Assembly: GCA_035691865.1 (NCBI GenBank)
Contig: DASSIM010000022.1
Span: 1-13,580 of the forward strand
DNA length: 13,580 nt
Direction: 5' to 3'
DNA from: Nitrosopolaris sp035691865
GTDB lineage: Archaea; Thermoproteota; Nitrososphaeria; Nitrososphaerales; Nitrososphaeraceae
Shown here: positions 13,215 through 13,580 of the stretch, in pieces
Layout of the letters: each line of letters opens with the position of its first letter
Numbering within the stretch: the stretch's first letter is position 1
The notes under the pieces: model-generated
What the model saw: the letters and a program-made list of their open reading frames with translations, nothing else
Databases searched by the model: none
Told to the model about the DNA's origin: nothing
Made by a program: the position numbers and the translations under genes

Positions 13215-13580
13215 ATGAAACTACCAGGCATGGACGAACAGATTATACAAAAGGTCAGGGAAAAAATAAAGGTAGGAGTTGAAAACTATAGGGCTGCAAG
13301 TGACTCGCCCGCTAAAGTTGATGTTTATGATGTTATAGAAGAGGTTTTCGCCGATCTCAATCCCAAGTTGGGCGATGAGAGTAAGATATCAGTCGAAGAA
13401 GCAAGCGGCTGCCTGAGACGTGGCTATCTTGACAGGAAAGAGCCAGCAGAACGTACCCACAAGCAAATGATTTCCGCCTTAATGGAGAAGGGAGCGCTAA
13501 GTGTCCTAGAGAGACCGGTGGAGGGCATGGTGGAAGGTGGCTCTAATGTTAAGCTAGTTGGACGTGCAGATAGGGTAGAA
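13215..13580 (+). CDS. PD-(D/E)XK nuclease, Cas4/RecB-like (5' part only)
   Basis: 122 residues from ATG 13215, running off the window without a stop, so the C-terminus is missing. An N-terminal helical section (1-50) leads to ISVEEASGCLRRGYLDRKEP (58-77), resembling the Cas4/RecB entry motif in which a Cys precedes an Arg-rich helix and YxDR. Later KLVGRADRVE (113-122) matches the strand with the catalytic Asp (GxxD) of PD-(D/E)XK nucleases. Cas4-type enzymes add an iron-sulphur cluster through four Cys; only one (Cys66) is visible so far. No cas1, cas2 or CRISPR repeats occur in the window, so this is probably a stand-alone nuclease. Its strand direction and separate promoter suggest that it begins a new unit to the right. 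Confidence 0.7.
   Translation, partial: MKLPGMDEQIIQKVREKIKVGVENYRAASDSPAKVDVYDVIEEVFADLNPKLGDESKISVEEASGCLRRGYLDRKEPAERTHKQMISALMEKGALSVLERPVEGMVEGGSNVKLVGRADRVE

Noticed and set aside
1..13580. CRISPR arrays, insertion sequences or phage genes
   Set aside because: No regularly spaced repeats, transposase-like ORFs or long terminal inverted repeats were seen; the only CRISPR hint is the Cas4-like nuclease at the right edge.

Overview
The window is most likely from an ammonia-oxidising archaeon (Nitrososphaerota/Thaumarchaeota), probably on the soil Nitrososphaerales side. It carries an archaeal-type ammonia monooxygenase subunit B, an Amt ammonium transporter, and archaeal information-processing genes (uS15, eS1, a GAN/RecJ-like DHH protein, KEOPS Pcc1, RNase P Pop5 and Rpp30, a COG1325 RNA-binding protein). 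Many genes have a TATA-like box about 24-30 bases before the start codon and no clear Shine-Dalgarno site, which fits leaderless archaeal transcripts. The Nitrososphaerales placement is an inference: amoC or amoA would be expected beside amoB in marine relatives, and neither is seen in the 363 bases upstream or in the genes downstream.

Layout. 364-921 (+) is amoB, ending in an oligo-T tract and facing a leftward operon at 4450-1039: uS15, DHH phosphoesterase, pcc1, serS. Divergent from uS15 are two small rightward membrane-protein genes (4585-4917 and 5087-5422). They are good candidates for accessory AMO subunits because of their size, topology and closeness to amoB. 5423-5823 has no convincing gene. 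A second leftward operon (7985-5824) holds eS1, a COG1325 exosome-associated RNA-binding protein, Rpp30, Pop5 and a possible 54-residue tail ORF overlapping pop5 by ATGA. 8109-9481 holds poorly known lineage-type genes: a Trp-rich protein, a PH/GRAM-like protein facing it, and a 54-residue membrane protein. 9935-10651 encodes a membrane-anchored concanavalin-like protein and 10944-12434 the ammonium transporter. The right end has an 83-residue membrane protein and the start of a Cas4/RecB-like nuclease cut by the window edge.

Function. amoB, the two small membrane genes (if they are AMO subunits) and amt would together handle ammonia uptake and the first oxidation step. The two leftward operons are translation and RNA-processing housekeeping. 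The most notable sequence-level anomaly is in pcc1: the missing N-terminal strand of the protein is encoded in the neighbouring frame, across a run of eight A residues containing an A AAA AAG slippery heptamer.
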